Shown here: one piece after another, positions 35,675 to 44,229 of the stretch
Layout of the letters: each line of letters begins with the position of its first letter
Numbering within the stretch: position 1 is the first letter of the stretch
NCBI RefSeq assembly: GCF_029893085.1
Contig: NZ_JARXWI010000001.1
Span: forward strand, 1 to 64,000
From: Parabacteroides sp. PFB2-10
Lineage (GTDB): Bacteria > Bacteroidota > Bacteroidia > Bacteroidales > Tannerellaceae
Direction: 5' to 3'
DNA: 64,000 nt
Program-made: the position numbers and the translations under genes
The notes under the pieces: model-generated
Told to the model about the DNA's origin: nothing
Database searches by the model: none
What the model saw: only the letters and a program-made list of their open reading frames with translations

Positions 35675-36361
35675 ATGAGAGTTCTACTATACATATTTGT
35701 GGTTCTAAGCTTCGGAGCCATCTTCCTCTCTTTTACCGGTGAGAAAATGGATGCTGGGTATCATGGCATTGATGTTTCAAGACATCAAAGGAATATAGAT
35801 TGGGAACAGGTGTCAAAAGATAAAAACATTCAATTTGTCTATATCAAAGCGACAGAAGGGAAAACATACATAGATCCTAAATATAAATACAATATCAAAG
35901 AAGCACGTAAAAACAAGTTTAAAGTGGGTGCTTATCATTATTTCCGAACCACCAGTTCGGCACATGGGCAATTTGAGAACTTCAAGAAAACAGCCCGGAA
36001 AGCGGATCAGGACTTAATCCCCATAGTAGACGTAGAAGAGAGGAAGAACTGGACACGTTCGCAGTTTCAGGACAGCTTGAAAGTCTTTATTCGTTTGGTG
36101 AAAGAGCATTACGGAAAAGCTCCTATGATCTATTCTGTCAACTCGTTTTACAACGCCAATTGCGCACCGGAATTCAACAACTACCATGCGATGATAGGAA
36201 GATACAATGATGATCCCACGAAACATCCTACGGTTAAAGGCAAAGGAACCTATACCATCTGGCAATTCTCCGAAAAAGGGAAAATCAAAGGAATAAAAGA
36301 ACCGGTTGACCTGAACCGGTTTAATCCGAAGTACACGATAGATGATTTATTGTTGAAATGA
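35675..36361 (+). CDS. GH25 lysozyme, membrane-anchored
   Basis: A 228-residue N-acetylmuramidase of GH25. An N-terminal hydrophobic segment (3-20) is a signal or anchor. The first conserved Asp is in GYHGIDVSRHQ (about 32), and the catalytic D-x-E is in LIPIVDVEER (about 115). ATEGKTYIDPKY, GAYHYFRT and TYTIWQFSEKG are other family motifs, and VDLNRF ends the domain. It should cut the glycan strand of peptidoglycan in the periplasm or outside. The ATG at 35675 is chosen because the broken paralog at 34168 starts at the same place; an upstream in-frame ATG overlaps the previous gene. Confidence 0.9.
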   Translation: MRVLLYIFVVLSFGAIFLSFTGEKMDAGYHGIDVSRHQRNIDWEQVSKDKNIQFVYIKATEGKTYIDPKYKYNIKEARKNKFKVGAYHYFRTTSSAHGQFENFKKTARKADQDLIPIVDVEERKNWTRSQFQDSLKVFIRLVKEHYGKAPMIYSVNSFYNANCAPEFNNYHAMIGRYNDDPTKHPTVKGKGTYTIWQFSEKGKIKGIKEPVDLNRFNPKYTIDDLLLK

Positions 36362-36412
36362 AGTAAAATAAACTATTTCATAAAATTCAAAACAGCTTCT
36401 AAACAATTATAT

Positions 36413-36420
36413 TATATTTG
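36413..36420 (+). promoter_or_regulatory. -7 element for the small membrane protein gene
   Basis: TATATTTG 98 bases before the ATG at 36518. The leader contains an 11-base direct repeat CTCTTTATTTG at 36436-36446 and 36465-36475. Confidence 0.55.
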
Positions 36421-36517
36421 TGGGATACAGGGCACCTCTTTATTTGATTTAAAGCACACGTTAGCTCTTTATTTGGCTCATACATTTTTTTGAACTAAAT
36501 TATAAATAGTTATTATT

Positions 36518-36841
36518 ATGGAAGAATACAATGTAAATCAGCCGGCACAGCCAGCACAACCAATCACACAACAGACTCAGTATGCCCCTTACCAACAAGC
36601 GGCTCCCACTCAAGCTAATTCTGTCATTAGCATAGGAGAATGGATACTCACAATTTTTCTTCTTGCTATCCCGCTTATTAATCTGATCATGCTTTTTGTA
36701 TGGGGATTTGGCGGAGGAGCACATCCGACTAAAGCCAACTTTGCAAAAGCGGCTCTTTTATGGATGGTGATTGGATTCGTATTAAGCTTGATGTTCCTAT
36801 CTTCTATACTAACCTTTTTCTCCACATTCAACAGATTCTAA
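36518..36841 (+). CDS. Small two-helix membrane protein
   Basis: A 107-residue protein. The first 40 residues are rich in Pro, Gln and Ala (QPAQPAQPITQQTQYAP) and disordered. SVISIGEWILTIFLLAIPLINLIMLFVWGFG is the first membrane helix, then HPTKANFAKAALLWM precedes the second (about 80-100). The pattern is like many small conserved bacterial membrane proteins with IGEW...LIPLVN...NPSKANY; their role is unknown. It is the last gene of the AT-rich stretch before tRNA-Pro. Confidence 0.7.
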   Translation: MEEYNVNQPAQPAQPITQQTQYAPYQQAAPTQANSVISIGEWILTIFLLAIPLINLIMLFVWGFGGGAHPTKANFAKAALLWMVIGFVLSLMFLSSILTFFSTFNRF

Positions 36842-36889
36842 AAAGAAAAGTAAGAACATAAAATCCGTCACGAATCCGTCACACACAAA

Positions 36890-36923
36890 TAAAAAAGAGG
36901 TTTACTATAAAAAGTAAACCTCT
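36890..36923 (-). terminator. Terminator after tRNA-Pro
   Basis: An 11-bp perfect stem AGAGGTTTACT/AGTAAACCTCT (36896-36906 with 36913-36923). On the minus strand it is followed by six T, so it ends the tRNA transcript. Confidence 0.85.
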
Positions 36924-36937
36924 CTGTTTTCAATCCG

Positions 36938-37011
36938 TCGGGATGACAGGATTTGAACCTGCGACCACACGCCCCCCAGACGCGTACTCTACCGGGCTGA
37001 GCTACATCCCG
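36938..37011 (-). tRNA. tRNA-Pro (anticodon GGG)
   Basis: A 74-base tRNA. The acceptor stem is CGGGATG/CATCCCG, the D-arm GCTC...GAGT, the anticodon loop CTGGGGG with GGG at 34-36 and G at 37 as in proline tRNAs, and the T-arm GCAGGTTCAAATCCTGT. The discriminator is A and no CCA is encoded. It lies 36 bases after the aroB stop and has its own promoter. Confidence 0.93.
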
Positions 37012-37027
37012 TTTTTATTTTCGGGGA

Positions 37028-37059
37028 CAAATGTAGGGATTTTTCGTTTATATGCCAAA
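37028..37059 (-). promoter_or_regulatory. Promoter of tRNA-Pro
   Basis: Minus strand: TTTG (37056-37059), 20-base spacer, TACATTTG (37028-37035). The -33 part lies within the end of aroB. Transcription would start about ten bases before the tRNA. Confidence 0.8.
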
Positions 37060-38112
37060 ACTTTCCCTGTAAAAATCGAGCGATTCGAGGATAGTGTCTT
37101 TGGAGACTTCCTGATTAATTCGCACGTCACCGATATCGGCCAGTAACGTAAAGTTGATGATGCCGCCTTCGTTCTTTTTGTCGTGTGTCATGAATTCATA
37201 AAGAGTCTCATAATCAATACAATCATAAAAGAAAGGAGGATAATAGGTTTTGATATAGTTGACCACCTGCCGTAGTGTATTGATAGGGAAACCGCTGCGT
37301 TTATACGAGAGATAAAGTTCACAGACTATTCCAGCAGCCACTGCATGGCCATGCAATAAAGGTTGGTTTCTTCTGAAAGAAAGACTCTCAAAGGCGTGAC
37401 CAACCGTATGCCCCAGGTTAAGGGCTTTGCGGATACTTTTTTCTTTGGGATCCTGTGCGACAATCTCCTCTTTCACCGCCACCGACGCTGCCGTCATGCA
37501 GTTGAAAAGGGGATAATCCATAGGGGCATCCAGGTCGTATTGCATAATCGCATGATAGATATCCGCAGAACTTATCAAACCGTGCTTGATCATCTCTGCA
37601 TAACCCGAAAGGAGGTTGTCGCGATCCAATGTGCGCAGGAAATGATTGTCGATAAATACGCATAAAGGCGGATAGAAAGAGCCGATCTCATTCTTCAATC
37701 CGTTGAAATTAATGCCTGTCTTACCACCTACCGCTGCATCGACAGAAGCCATCAGTGTGGTCGGAATATTGATAGTTCGGATACCCCGTTTGAAGGTAGC
37801 ACCGGCAAAGCCACCCATATCGGTCACCATGCCACCGCCCAGGTTGATCAGGATAGAGTCGCGCGAAGCACCGTTTTCAGAGAGAAACCGCCAGATGGAG
37901 GCCAACTGCTCCAGTTCTTTATGTGTATCACCGGCATCGACCGTAAAAAACAAAGCCTCCTTTACTGCCGGAATATCCAGCAATAAAGGAAGGCAATGCG
38001 TTTTCGTATTCGTATCGGTCAATACGAAAAGTCTGTTGTATGTCAGAGAGGATAAAAAAGCAGTCAGTTCAGCTTGCAGATCCTCTGTAATAACCACTCG
38101 TTGCTCGGACAT
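37048..38112 (-). CDS. aroB: 3-dehydroquinate synthase
   Basis: A 354-residue AroB, the second step of the shikimate pathway. LINLGGGMVTDMGGFAGATFKRGI (about 91-114) binds NAD, and IPTTLMASVDAAVGGKTGIN (about 117-136) holds the active-site Lys. The metal ligands are Glu in SGYAEMIKHG (about 180), His in NLGHTVGHAFE (about 234) and His in LLHGHAVAAG (about 251). It is four bases downstream of alaS and probably read from the same transcript. Confidence 0.95.
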   Translation of the reverse strand: MSEQRVVITEDLQAELTAFLSSLTYNRLFVLTDTNTKTHCLPLLLDIPAVKEALFFTVDAGDTHKELEQLASIWRFLSENGASRDSILINLGGGMVTDMGGFAGATFKRGIRTINIPTTLMASVDAAVGGKTGINFNGLKNEIGSFYPPLCVFIDNHFLRTLDRDNLLSGYAEMIKHGLISSADIYHAIMQYDLDAPMDYPLFNCMTAASVAVKEEIVAQDPKEKSIRKALNLGHTVGHAFESLSFRRNQPLLHGHAVAAGIVCELYLSYKRSGFPINTLRQVVNYIKTYYPPFFYDCIDYETLYEFMTHDKKNEGGIINFTLLADIGDVRINQEVSKDTILESLDFYRESFGI

Positions 38113-38116
38113 ACAT

Positions 38117-40741
38117 TTAGTATTTCAGTCCGGCATCTACCAGAATCTTATCAACCGCATCGGCCAAGCCTTCAGGCTTTTTACCTCCGGCAGTCGCAAA
38201 GTGAGGTTGACCACCTCCGCCACCCTGAATCAAGCCGGCTGCTCCTTTGACTAAAGTAGCCGCATTGAATCCTTTTTCAATCAGGCTATCGCTCAGCATC
38301 ACCATCAGCGAACACTTCGATTCTTCATGCGTTCCAGCCACTAAGATAAAGGGCACATTGATCTCTCCACGAATCTGGAAAGCAATGTTCTTCAATACCT
38401 CCGCAGGAGCGTTTCCAATGAAGCGAACCAGCTTCACACCGTCATGATCGATCGCTCTCCGCATCAATTCCTCTTTCATCATGATGGCTTTTTCCTGCAT
38501 AAAGTCTTCCATCTGCTTGCGCAATCCGGAGTTCTCTTCGATCGCCTTGCGTATCGCCGGAAGGATATTGGGGATATTATTAAACATCGCCCGCACCTCA
38601 CGCACCATATCTTGTTGCGCATAATATTGATTATCGGCCGCTTCCGCCGTAATAGCCTCAATGCGTCGAATACCCGCCGCGATAGAGCTTTCACTCACGA
38701 TTCGCATACATCCGATCATACCGGTCGAAGGAATATGCGTTCCACCGCAAAGCTCCACCGAGTTTCCGAAACGTACTACGCGCACCTCATCGCCATATTT
38801 CTCACCAAACAAAGCCATTGCCCCCAGCTCCATCGCCTCTTTAATGGGCACACAGCGGTTTTCGTCCAACGGAATATTCTCACGGATCTTCTTATTGACG
38901 CGTTTCTCCACCTCCCTGATCTCCTCGTCGGTCACTTTCTGAAAGTGTGAAAAGTCGAAACGCAATGATTCGGGAGAAACATACGAGCCTTTCTGTTCCA
39001 CATGCGATCCGAGCACGTCACGCAACGCTTCGTGCAAGAGGTGAGTAGCCGTATGGTTACATTCCGACTGAATGCGTCTCTCTTTATTGACGACAGCCCG
39101 GAAGGTAGTCGTTACATCTTTAGGCAATTGAGACACCAAATGAACGGAGAGATTATTCTCGCTCTTAGTATCCAATATCGCAATCTTCTCCTCATCAGCA
39201 ATCAGCCAACCCGAGTCGCCTACCTGTCCCCCCTTTTCGGCATAGAACGGGGTTTGATCAAGTACGATCTGATAGAGCTCTTTATTCTTTTGCTTTATCT
39301 TCCGGTAACGTTGTATTTCCGCTTCCGCCTCAAAAAGATCATAACCGACGAAACGGCTTTCGCCTTCTTTCAACACCACCCAGTCGCCGGTTTCGATAGC
39401 CGCCGCGTTACGGGCACGTTCTTTCTGCTTTTGCATTTCGGCGTCAAACTCGACAGTAGCCACAGTCATCCCTTCCTCGCGGGCAATCAATTCTGTTAAA
39501 TCAAGAGGGAAACCAAAGGTGTCATATAGTTCAAACGCGACAGTTCCGGAGATGACAGAAGAGTTTTCTGATTGTGCTTTCTTTATAGCATTCTTCAGAA
39601 GTCGTATCCCTATCTCCAAGGTACGCAGGAAAGATTCCTCCTCCTCCTTTATCACCTTTTCGATCAGCGTTTTCTGGGCGATCAATTCCGGATAAGCATC
39701 GCCCATCGTATCGATCAGCGAAGGAATCAACGTATACATAAAAGCCTCTTTGCAGCCGAGGAATGTATACCCATAGCGCACAGCGCGGCGCAGAATACGA
39801 CGGATCACATACCCCGCTTTCGCATTCGACGGCAACTGTCCGTCGGTTATCGAGAAAGCAATCGTACGGATATGGTCAGCAATCACACGCATGGCGATAT
39901 CCTGTTGCTTGTCATCACCGTATTTCAACCCTGTCTTGGCAGCGATTGCCTGGATAATCGGTTGGAAGACATCTGTATCATAGTTGGATATCTTACCCTG
40001 GATAGCCATACACAAGCGTTCAAATCCCATACCGGTATCGATCACCTTAGCGGGCAGGCCTTCCAGCGAACCGTCACTCAGGCGATTGTATTGCATAAAC
40101 ACCAGGTTCCAGATCTCGATCACCTGCGGATGGTCTTTGTTGACCAACTCGGCACCGGAGATAGCTTTCCGTTCCTCTTCCGGGCGCAGGTCGATATGCA
40201 CCTCCGAACAGGGACCACAAGGACCGGTATCACCCATTTCCCAGAAATTATCTTTTTTGTTCCCATTCAGGATGTGATCCAACGGCAGGTATTCTTCCCA
40301 ATAACCGGCCGCTTCGTCGTCGCGCTCCAAGCCATCGGCCGGGCTTCCTTCAAAAACAGTCGCATACAGCCGTTGCGGATCCAACTTCAACACATCCACC
40401 AGGTACTCCCAGGCCCAACCGATCGCCTCTTTCTTGAAGTAATCGCCAAACGACCAGTTACCCAGCATCTCGAACATCGTATGGTGATAGGTGTCATGCC
40501 CTACCTCCTCGAGGTCATTATGCTTCCCGCTGACGCGCAGACATTTCTGAGAGTCAGCGATTCGGGGATATTTGATGGGTACGTTCCCAAGAATAATATC
40601 TTTGAACTGATTCATCCCTGCATTGGTAAACATCAATGTAGGGTCTCCCTTGATTACCATAGGGGCAGAAGGGACTATGCGATGCCCTTTTGACGCAAAA
40701 AAGGCTTTAAATGATTCGCGGGTTTCTTTAGCTGATAACAT
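38117..40741 (-). CDS. alaS: Alanyl-tRNA synthetase
   Basis: An 874-residue AlaRS, the usual length. The class II catalytic domain begins [29 protein letters not shown], with [12 protein letters not shown] (motif 1 region). The editing domain carries the zinc-binding [13 protein letters not shown] (about 561-573) and [13 protein letters not shown] (about 666-678). The C-Ala region ends with the glycine-rich [19 protein letters not shown] (about 840-858). All key parts are present. It is followed at four bases by aroB. Confidence 0.97.
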   Translation of the reverse strand: MLSAKETRESFKAFFASKGHRIVPSAPMVIKGDPTLMFTNAGMNQFKDIILGNVPIKYPRIADSQKCLRVSGKHNDLEEVGHDTYHHTMFEMLGNWSFGDYFKKEAIGWAWEYLVDVLKLDPQRLYATVFEGSPADGLERDDEAAGYWEEYLPLDHILNGNKKDNFWEMGDTGPCGPCSEVHIDLRPEEERKAISGAELVNKDHPQVIEIWNLVFMQYNRLSDGSLEGLPAKVIDTGMGFERLCMAIQGKISNYDTDVFQPIIQAIAAKTGLKYGDDKQQDIAMRVIADHIRTIAFSITDGQLPSNAKAGYVIRRILRRAVRYGYTFLGCKEAFMYTLIPSLIDTMGDAYPELIAQKTLIEKVIKEEEESFLRTLEIGIRLLKNAIKKAQSENSSVISGTVAFELYDTFGFPLDLTELIAREEGMTVATVEFDAEMQKQKERARNAAAIETGDWVVLKEGESRFVGYDLFEAEAEIQRYRKIKQKNKELYQIVLDQTPFYAEKGGQVGDSGWLIADEEKIAILDTKSENNLSVHLVSQLPKDVTTTFRAVVNKERRIQSECNHTATHLLHEALRDVLGSHVEQKGSYVSPESLRFDFSHFQKVTDEEIREVEKRVNKKIRENIPLDENRCVPIKEAMELGAMALFGEKYGDEVRVVRFGNSVELCGGTHIPSTGMIGCMRIVSESSIAAGIRRIEAITAEAADNQYYAQQDMVREVRAMFNNIPNILPAIRKAIEENSGLRKQMEDFMQEKAIMMKEELMRRAIDHDGVKLVRFIGNAPAEVLKNIAFQIRGEINVPFILVAGTHEESKCSLMVMLSDSLIEKGFNAATLVKGAAGLIQGGGGGQPHFATAGGKKPEGLADAVDKILVDAGLKY

Positions 40742-40781
40742 AACTCTTTCTTGTAGTTCTCGTTAATATTCCCAAAAAGGA

Positions 40782-40812
40782 TTTGCAAAAGTACTTCATT
40801 TTATTAATTTTG
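40782..40812 (+). promoter_or_regulatory. Divergent promoters of the M23 and alaS genes
   Basis: Plus strand: TTTG (40782-40785), 19-base spacer, TAATTTTG (40805-40812), a full match. On the minus strand TACTTTTG at 40786-40793 is a -7 element for alaS. The two promoters physically overlap, so RNA polymerase can serve only one side at a time. Confidence 0.7.
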
Positions 40813-40837
40813 CAGTTCTCTATCAACAAAATATTCC

Positions 40838-41821
40838 ATGAAGCTATTCAAAAACCGTAAAGTTTACTATCATTTTAACCCTAACACGTTGAGTTATGAG
40901 CGGGTTTACCCGACTCGTAAAGACCGTTTATTCACTATTCTCAGGCATTTAAGTTCAGGTGTTGTTTTTGGCGCCATCGCTCTTTATCTCGTATTAAACT
41001 TCATCGATTCACCCGTCGAATCGGAATTACGCAAAGAAAATAAACTGTTGCAAACCCAATTCGAGGTGCTCTCCTTACGTTTGGACGGCGCCATGGGTGT
41101 GTTAGAGGATCTGCAACAACGCGACGAAAAGTTATACCGGGCCATTTTCCAGGCCGAACCCATTCCCGAATCGGTACGCAAATCCGGTTTTGGGGGCACC
41201 GACCGCTATCAGCACCTGATGGCGCTGTCGAACCCGGAACTGGTTGTTGCCACGACACGTCGTATGGATATGTTGCGCAAACAATTGTATGTGCAATCCA
41301 ACTCCTTAGAAGAAATAATTGACTTAGGGAAAACGCAGGAAGAACGCAGCAAATGTATTCCGGCCATCCAGCCGATCTCCAACAAAGACCTGGCGCGTAC
41401 GGCTTCGGGTTACGGTATGCGTATCGACCCGATCTACCGCGTTCCGCGCTTTCATGCGGGTATGGACTTCTCAGCTAAGATCGGAACAGAGATCTATTCG
41501 ACCGGCGACGGGGTGATCACATACGCCGGTTGGAAGCAAGGCTATGGCAACTGTATTGTGATCAATCATGGATACGGCTATGAAACGCTCTACGGACACA
41601 TGAATAAATTCGGTGTGCGGGTAGGACAAAAGGTGGTACGCGGACAAATCATCGGTGAAGTGGGCAACACAGGTAAATCCACCGGCCCCCACCTGCATTA
41701 TGAAGTGATCGTCCGGGGGAAACATGATAATCCCGCCAAGTATTACTTTATGGACCTGACGCCCGAAGAATACGACCGCATGATCCAGATTGCTGACAAC
41801 CACGGTCAGGTGATGGATTAA
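40838..41821 (+). CDS. M23 family peptidoglycan DD-endopeptidase
   Basis: A 327-residue LytM-type metallopeptidase. A cytoplasmic stretch (1-30) precedes one membrane helix (about 38-53, SGVVFGAIALYLVLNF) and a short coiled coil (about 60-95). The M23 domain (about 190-310) has the zinc motif RFHAGMDFSAKIG (about 205) and GPHLHYEV (about 283), plus GYGYETLYGHMNKF. It should cut peptidoglycan cross-links in the periplasm. The MerR-like gene follows by 15 bases, a neighbour pair often seen in Bacteroidales. Confidence 0.9.
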   Translation: MKLFKNRKVYYHFNPNTLSYERVYPTRKDRLFTILRHLSSGVVFGAIALYLVLNFIDSPVESELRKENKLLQTQFEVLSLRLDGAMGVLEDLQQRDEKLYRAIFQAEPIPESVRKSGFGGTDRYQHLMALSNPELVVATTRRMDMLRKQLYVQSNSLEEIIDLGKTQEERSKCIPAIQPISNKDLARTASGYGMRIDPIYRVPRFHAGMDFSAKIGTEIYSTGDGVITYAGWKQGYGNCIVINHGYGYETLYGHMNKFGVRVGQKVVRGQIIGEVGNTGKSTGPHLHYEVIVRGKHDNPAKYYFMDLTPEEYDRMIQIADNHGQVMD

Positions 41822-41836
41822 CACAAAGCTACCGGT

Positions 41837-42196
41837 ATGGCCCTGAAGAAAGAAAAGACGCAGAAATTATACTACTCCATTGGCGAAGTAGCTCAGATGT
41901 TTGGCGTCAATGAGTCTACCTTGCGCTTCTGGGAGAAGGAGTTTGATTCGATCCGTCCGCGAAAGAACGCGAAGGGCACCCGTTTCTACAAACAGGAAGA
42001 TATCGATGCCGTACGCCTTATATTCCATCTGGTGAAAGAGCGAGGCATGACCCTTGCCGGTGCCCGCCAGAAACTAAAAGACAACAAAGAAACGACTATC
42101 CGCCAGGAAGAGATCGTCAACCGCCTAAAGCAAATCAAAGAAGAACTGCTCGCCATGAAAGAGGCCTTCTCCTCCATCGGGCCTAAAGAAGAATAA
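41837..42196 (+). CDS. MerR-family transcriptional regulator
   Basis: A 119-residue MerR-type protein. The winged helix is YYSIGEVAQMFGVNESTLRFWEKEFDSIRPRKNAKGTRFYKQEDIDAV (about 10-57), and a coiled coil (about 75-110) serves for dimers. There is no Cys-bearing effector loop, so it is not a metal sensor. It is downstream of the M23 gene on the same strand and followed by a terminator. Confidence 0.9.
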   Translation: MALKKEKTQKLYYSIGEVAQMFGVNESTLRFWEKEFDSIRPRKNAKGTRFYKQEDIDAVRLIFHLVKERGMTLAGARQKLKDNKETTIRQEEIVNRLKQIKEELLAMKEAFSSIGPKEE

Positions 42197-42216
42197 TCGC
42201 TTAGCGAAAAGAGAGA

Positions 42217-42259
42217 GGGTGTATCAAAAAGTTTTGAGCTTTTCGATACACCCTTTTTT
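42217..42259 (+). terminator. Terminator after the MerR gene
   Basis: A 9-bp perfect stem GGGTGTATC/GATACACCC (42217-42225 with 42245-42253), followed by six T. It separates two convergent genes. Confidence 0.88.
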
Positions 42260-42281
42260 ATATTCCTTCGGATGGATGTTT

Positions 42282-43979
42282 TTACTTAAAGGTAACGGTT
42301 GCGTTTCCACTAACCGTAATATTTCCATCAGCTGCCGAGGTGAGGCGTTTGCCACCTACGGAAACATTTGTAAAAACGATATTTTTGATTGGCTCGATCG
42401 TTGCATTGATCCGGCCGCCTTCTGGATTGAGGATATCAACCGTGACATTTTCAAATGTCCAGTTAGATATTCTGTGACTGCCCGAATTGATATTGACAAA
42501 CATTTGTTTCGCGTAGCTACTTACCCTCGGAGCATCCGCTATTCGGATATTTCTGAATGTCATGTTTTCCAATGCCGTTGTTCTGTCGGATGCGTTCACC
42601 AGAAAGAGTTCAACACCACTTTCTTTGCCGATCATTTCTACATTTTCCATAACAAGTCCTTTGACATCTCCATAAGCTCCTCCCCAGTAAAGGCGTCCCC
42701 AAGGGCCTCCCCAGCACACGATATTTTTTATCTTCGCGCCATTGAGGTTATGAGACATGAAAATATCATCGTTATTGAAAATAAAACAGTCTTCCACTGT
42801 AATGTTCTTCCCGTTTACCCAGATTCCATCTGTATTTCCATTCCAGCAAACGATGTTCAAATTGCGGAACTCATTGTTTTCGTTGATACCATGGTCATTG
42901 TTCAGTGCGATGGTGTAACCACAGCTATTCGTGATCGTAATGCCTTCGATTTTCGCACTCTTCGTTCCCGCGCTGTAGATAGACGCTACTGTTCTCAAGT
43001 ATAGGTAGTCCGTAGTGGTATGCGGCCATTCGCCCATTGACAGGACGCCACGTCCCTGTATTTTTACATTCCCCGCTCCCCTATTGATAAGGAAAGAGCC
43101 TTCCACAACAGCACCTCCCGCGATATAGACAGATTCGTTGGAGTTAAGTTGTTTCTGCTTTCCGATGTTGTGAATACCCGATCCGTAATAATAGGTAGCT
43201 TCGGCATTGGGCTCTTCCGGTTTGTCGGTAAAGAGGAAAAGCGGATGCAGCCGATCGTTTACCTCAACGGATATCTTCTGTTGTGTCTTCATGCGGAACG
43301 TGATCTGATCCCCATCAACAGTTGGCTCGATGTGGTAGTTTAATGGATGGATTTTTACGCTATTAACCGGAATCTGACTGGTGATTCGTACTTCAACTTC
43401 CGTATCTTCGAAGGAGAAATGGCTAAACGAAGCATGTGTCTGTTTGCGAGGCTCCCCTTTGAAGTAAGTGTCTACCCAATAGTTATCGGTCATATACACA
43501 AAGCTTTCGATGAATTTCGAGCTATTGGCCCGACGGACTTCCAATTTGAATTTATCCGATTGGGAAAGGTGTTCGACACCTTTCAGATCACCCGGACTGT
43601 CATAGACAACCAAGTTGCCGTTTGCCGGATCTCCAACCGTGACCTCACAAGTAGCTGTTTTGCCGCCATCAAGCGCAGTAGTCGTAATGGTTGCCGAACC
43701 CATAGCGATGGCTTTCACCTCGCCCGACTCATCCACCGTCGCAACGGCTTCGTCGCTTGATGTCCAGGATACGCTATTGTTAGTGGCATCTTCGGGTGTT
43801 ATTGTCGCTTTGAGTATGTGCGATTCCCCTATCAGCATCGACAGAGTTGTATAATCCAGGCTTACACCTGAGACCAAAACTGTTTTTTCATCATCACATG
43901 AAGCAGTAGAAGCGATTGTGCAACAAGCGGCTACCGCCAAAGTGCATAATTTTCCAAAAATTGATTTCAACTTTAACAT
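42282..43979 (-). CDS. Beta-helix glycoside hydrolase (GH28/GH49-like) with Ig-like domain, lipoprotein
   Basis: A 565-residue surface lipoprotein. The lipobox Cys is near 28 (ASTASC), and an Ig-like BIG2 domain follows (about 33-120). A beta-sandwich with HPLFLFTDKPEE (about 250) resembles the N-terminal domain of GH49 enzymes. A right-handed beta-helix (about 290-540) carries WNGNTDGIWVNGKNITVEDCFIFNNDDIFM, with the NTD and DD pairs of the GH28/GH49 active site. Substrate may be a pectic or other glycan, which the sequence does not settle. It has its own promoter (44054-44061). Two other glycoside hydrolase genes follow upstream on the same strand. Confidence 0.75.
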   Translation of the reverse strand: MLKLKSIFGKLCTLAVAACCTIASTASCDDEKTVLVSGVSLDYTTLSMLIGESHILKATITPEDATNNSVSWTSSDEAVATVDESGEVKAIAMGSATITTTALDGGKTATCEVTVGDPANGNLVVYDSPGDLKGVEHLSQSDKFKLEVRRANSSKFIESFVYMTDNYWVDTYFKGEPRKQTHASFSHFSFEDTEVEVRITSQIPVNSVKIHPLNYHIEPTVDGDQITFRMKTQQKISVEVNDRLHPLFLFTDKPEEPNAEATYYYGSGIHNIGKQKQLNSNESVYIAGGAVVEGSFLINRGAGNVKIQGRGVLSMGEWPHTTTDYLYLRTVASIYSAGTKSAKIEGITITNSCGYTIALNNDHGINENNEFRNLNIVCWNGNTDGIWVNGKNITVEDCFIFNNDDIFMSHNLNGAKIKNIVCWGGPWGRLYWGGAYGDVKGLVMENVEMIGKESGVELFLVNASDRTTALENMTFRNIRIADAPRVSSYAKQMFVNINSGSHRISNWTFENVTVDILNPEGGRINATIEPIKNIVFTNVSVGGKRLTSAADGNITVSGNATVTFK

Positions 43980-44053
43980 AAGAGTTAGATTTAAAAATCA
44001 CTACTATGAAAAGACAATTGCAAAAGTAGATTCTGCCTAAGGTTATGATCGCA

Positions 44054-44061
44054 CAAATATA
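44054..44061 (-). promoter_or_regulatory. -7 element for the beta-helix hydrolase gene
   Basis: Minus-strand TATATTTG, an exact match, about 75 bases before the ATG at 43979. Confidence 0.6.
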
Positions 44062-44168
44062 AGCATTCGTCTGTTTTACATTGTTGAGTTTGTTTTTGCA
44101 TTACAAATGCTATATAGTTAAATTGAAATATCCAAACAATTATTCCAAAATGAATTGTGATGAAAAAG

Positions 44169-44204
44169 AAAAGGCTGCCTCAACATGTATTGAGGCAGCC
44201 TTTT
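44169..44204 (-). terminator. Terminator after the GH2 gene
   Basis: A 15-bp perfect stem AAAAGGCTGCCTCAA/TTGAGGCAGCCTTTT with a 6-base loop. It lies in the direction of the GH2 gene; the T-run exists on both strands, so it may work both ways. Confidence 0.9.
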
Positions 44205-44229
44205 TATGCCATAATAAAAAAAATATTTA

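Noticed and set aside
36862-36939. Proven attachment site at tRNA-Pro
   Set aside because: The AATCCGTC repeats are only eight bases long and no integrase or second boundary is visible; kept only as a possibility.
39572-40693. 373-residue plus-strand frame
   Set aside because: It lies wholly within alaS on the opposite strand; composition (many His, Arg, Ile) is that of an antisense shadow.
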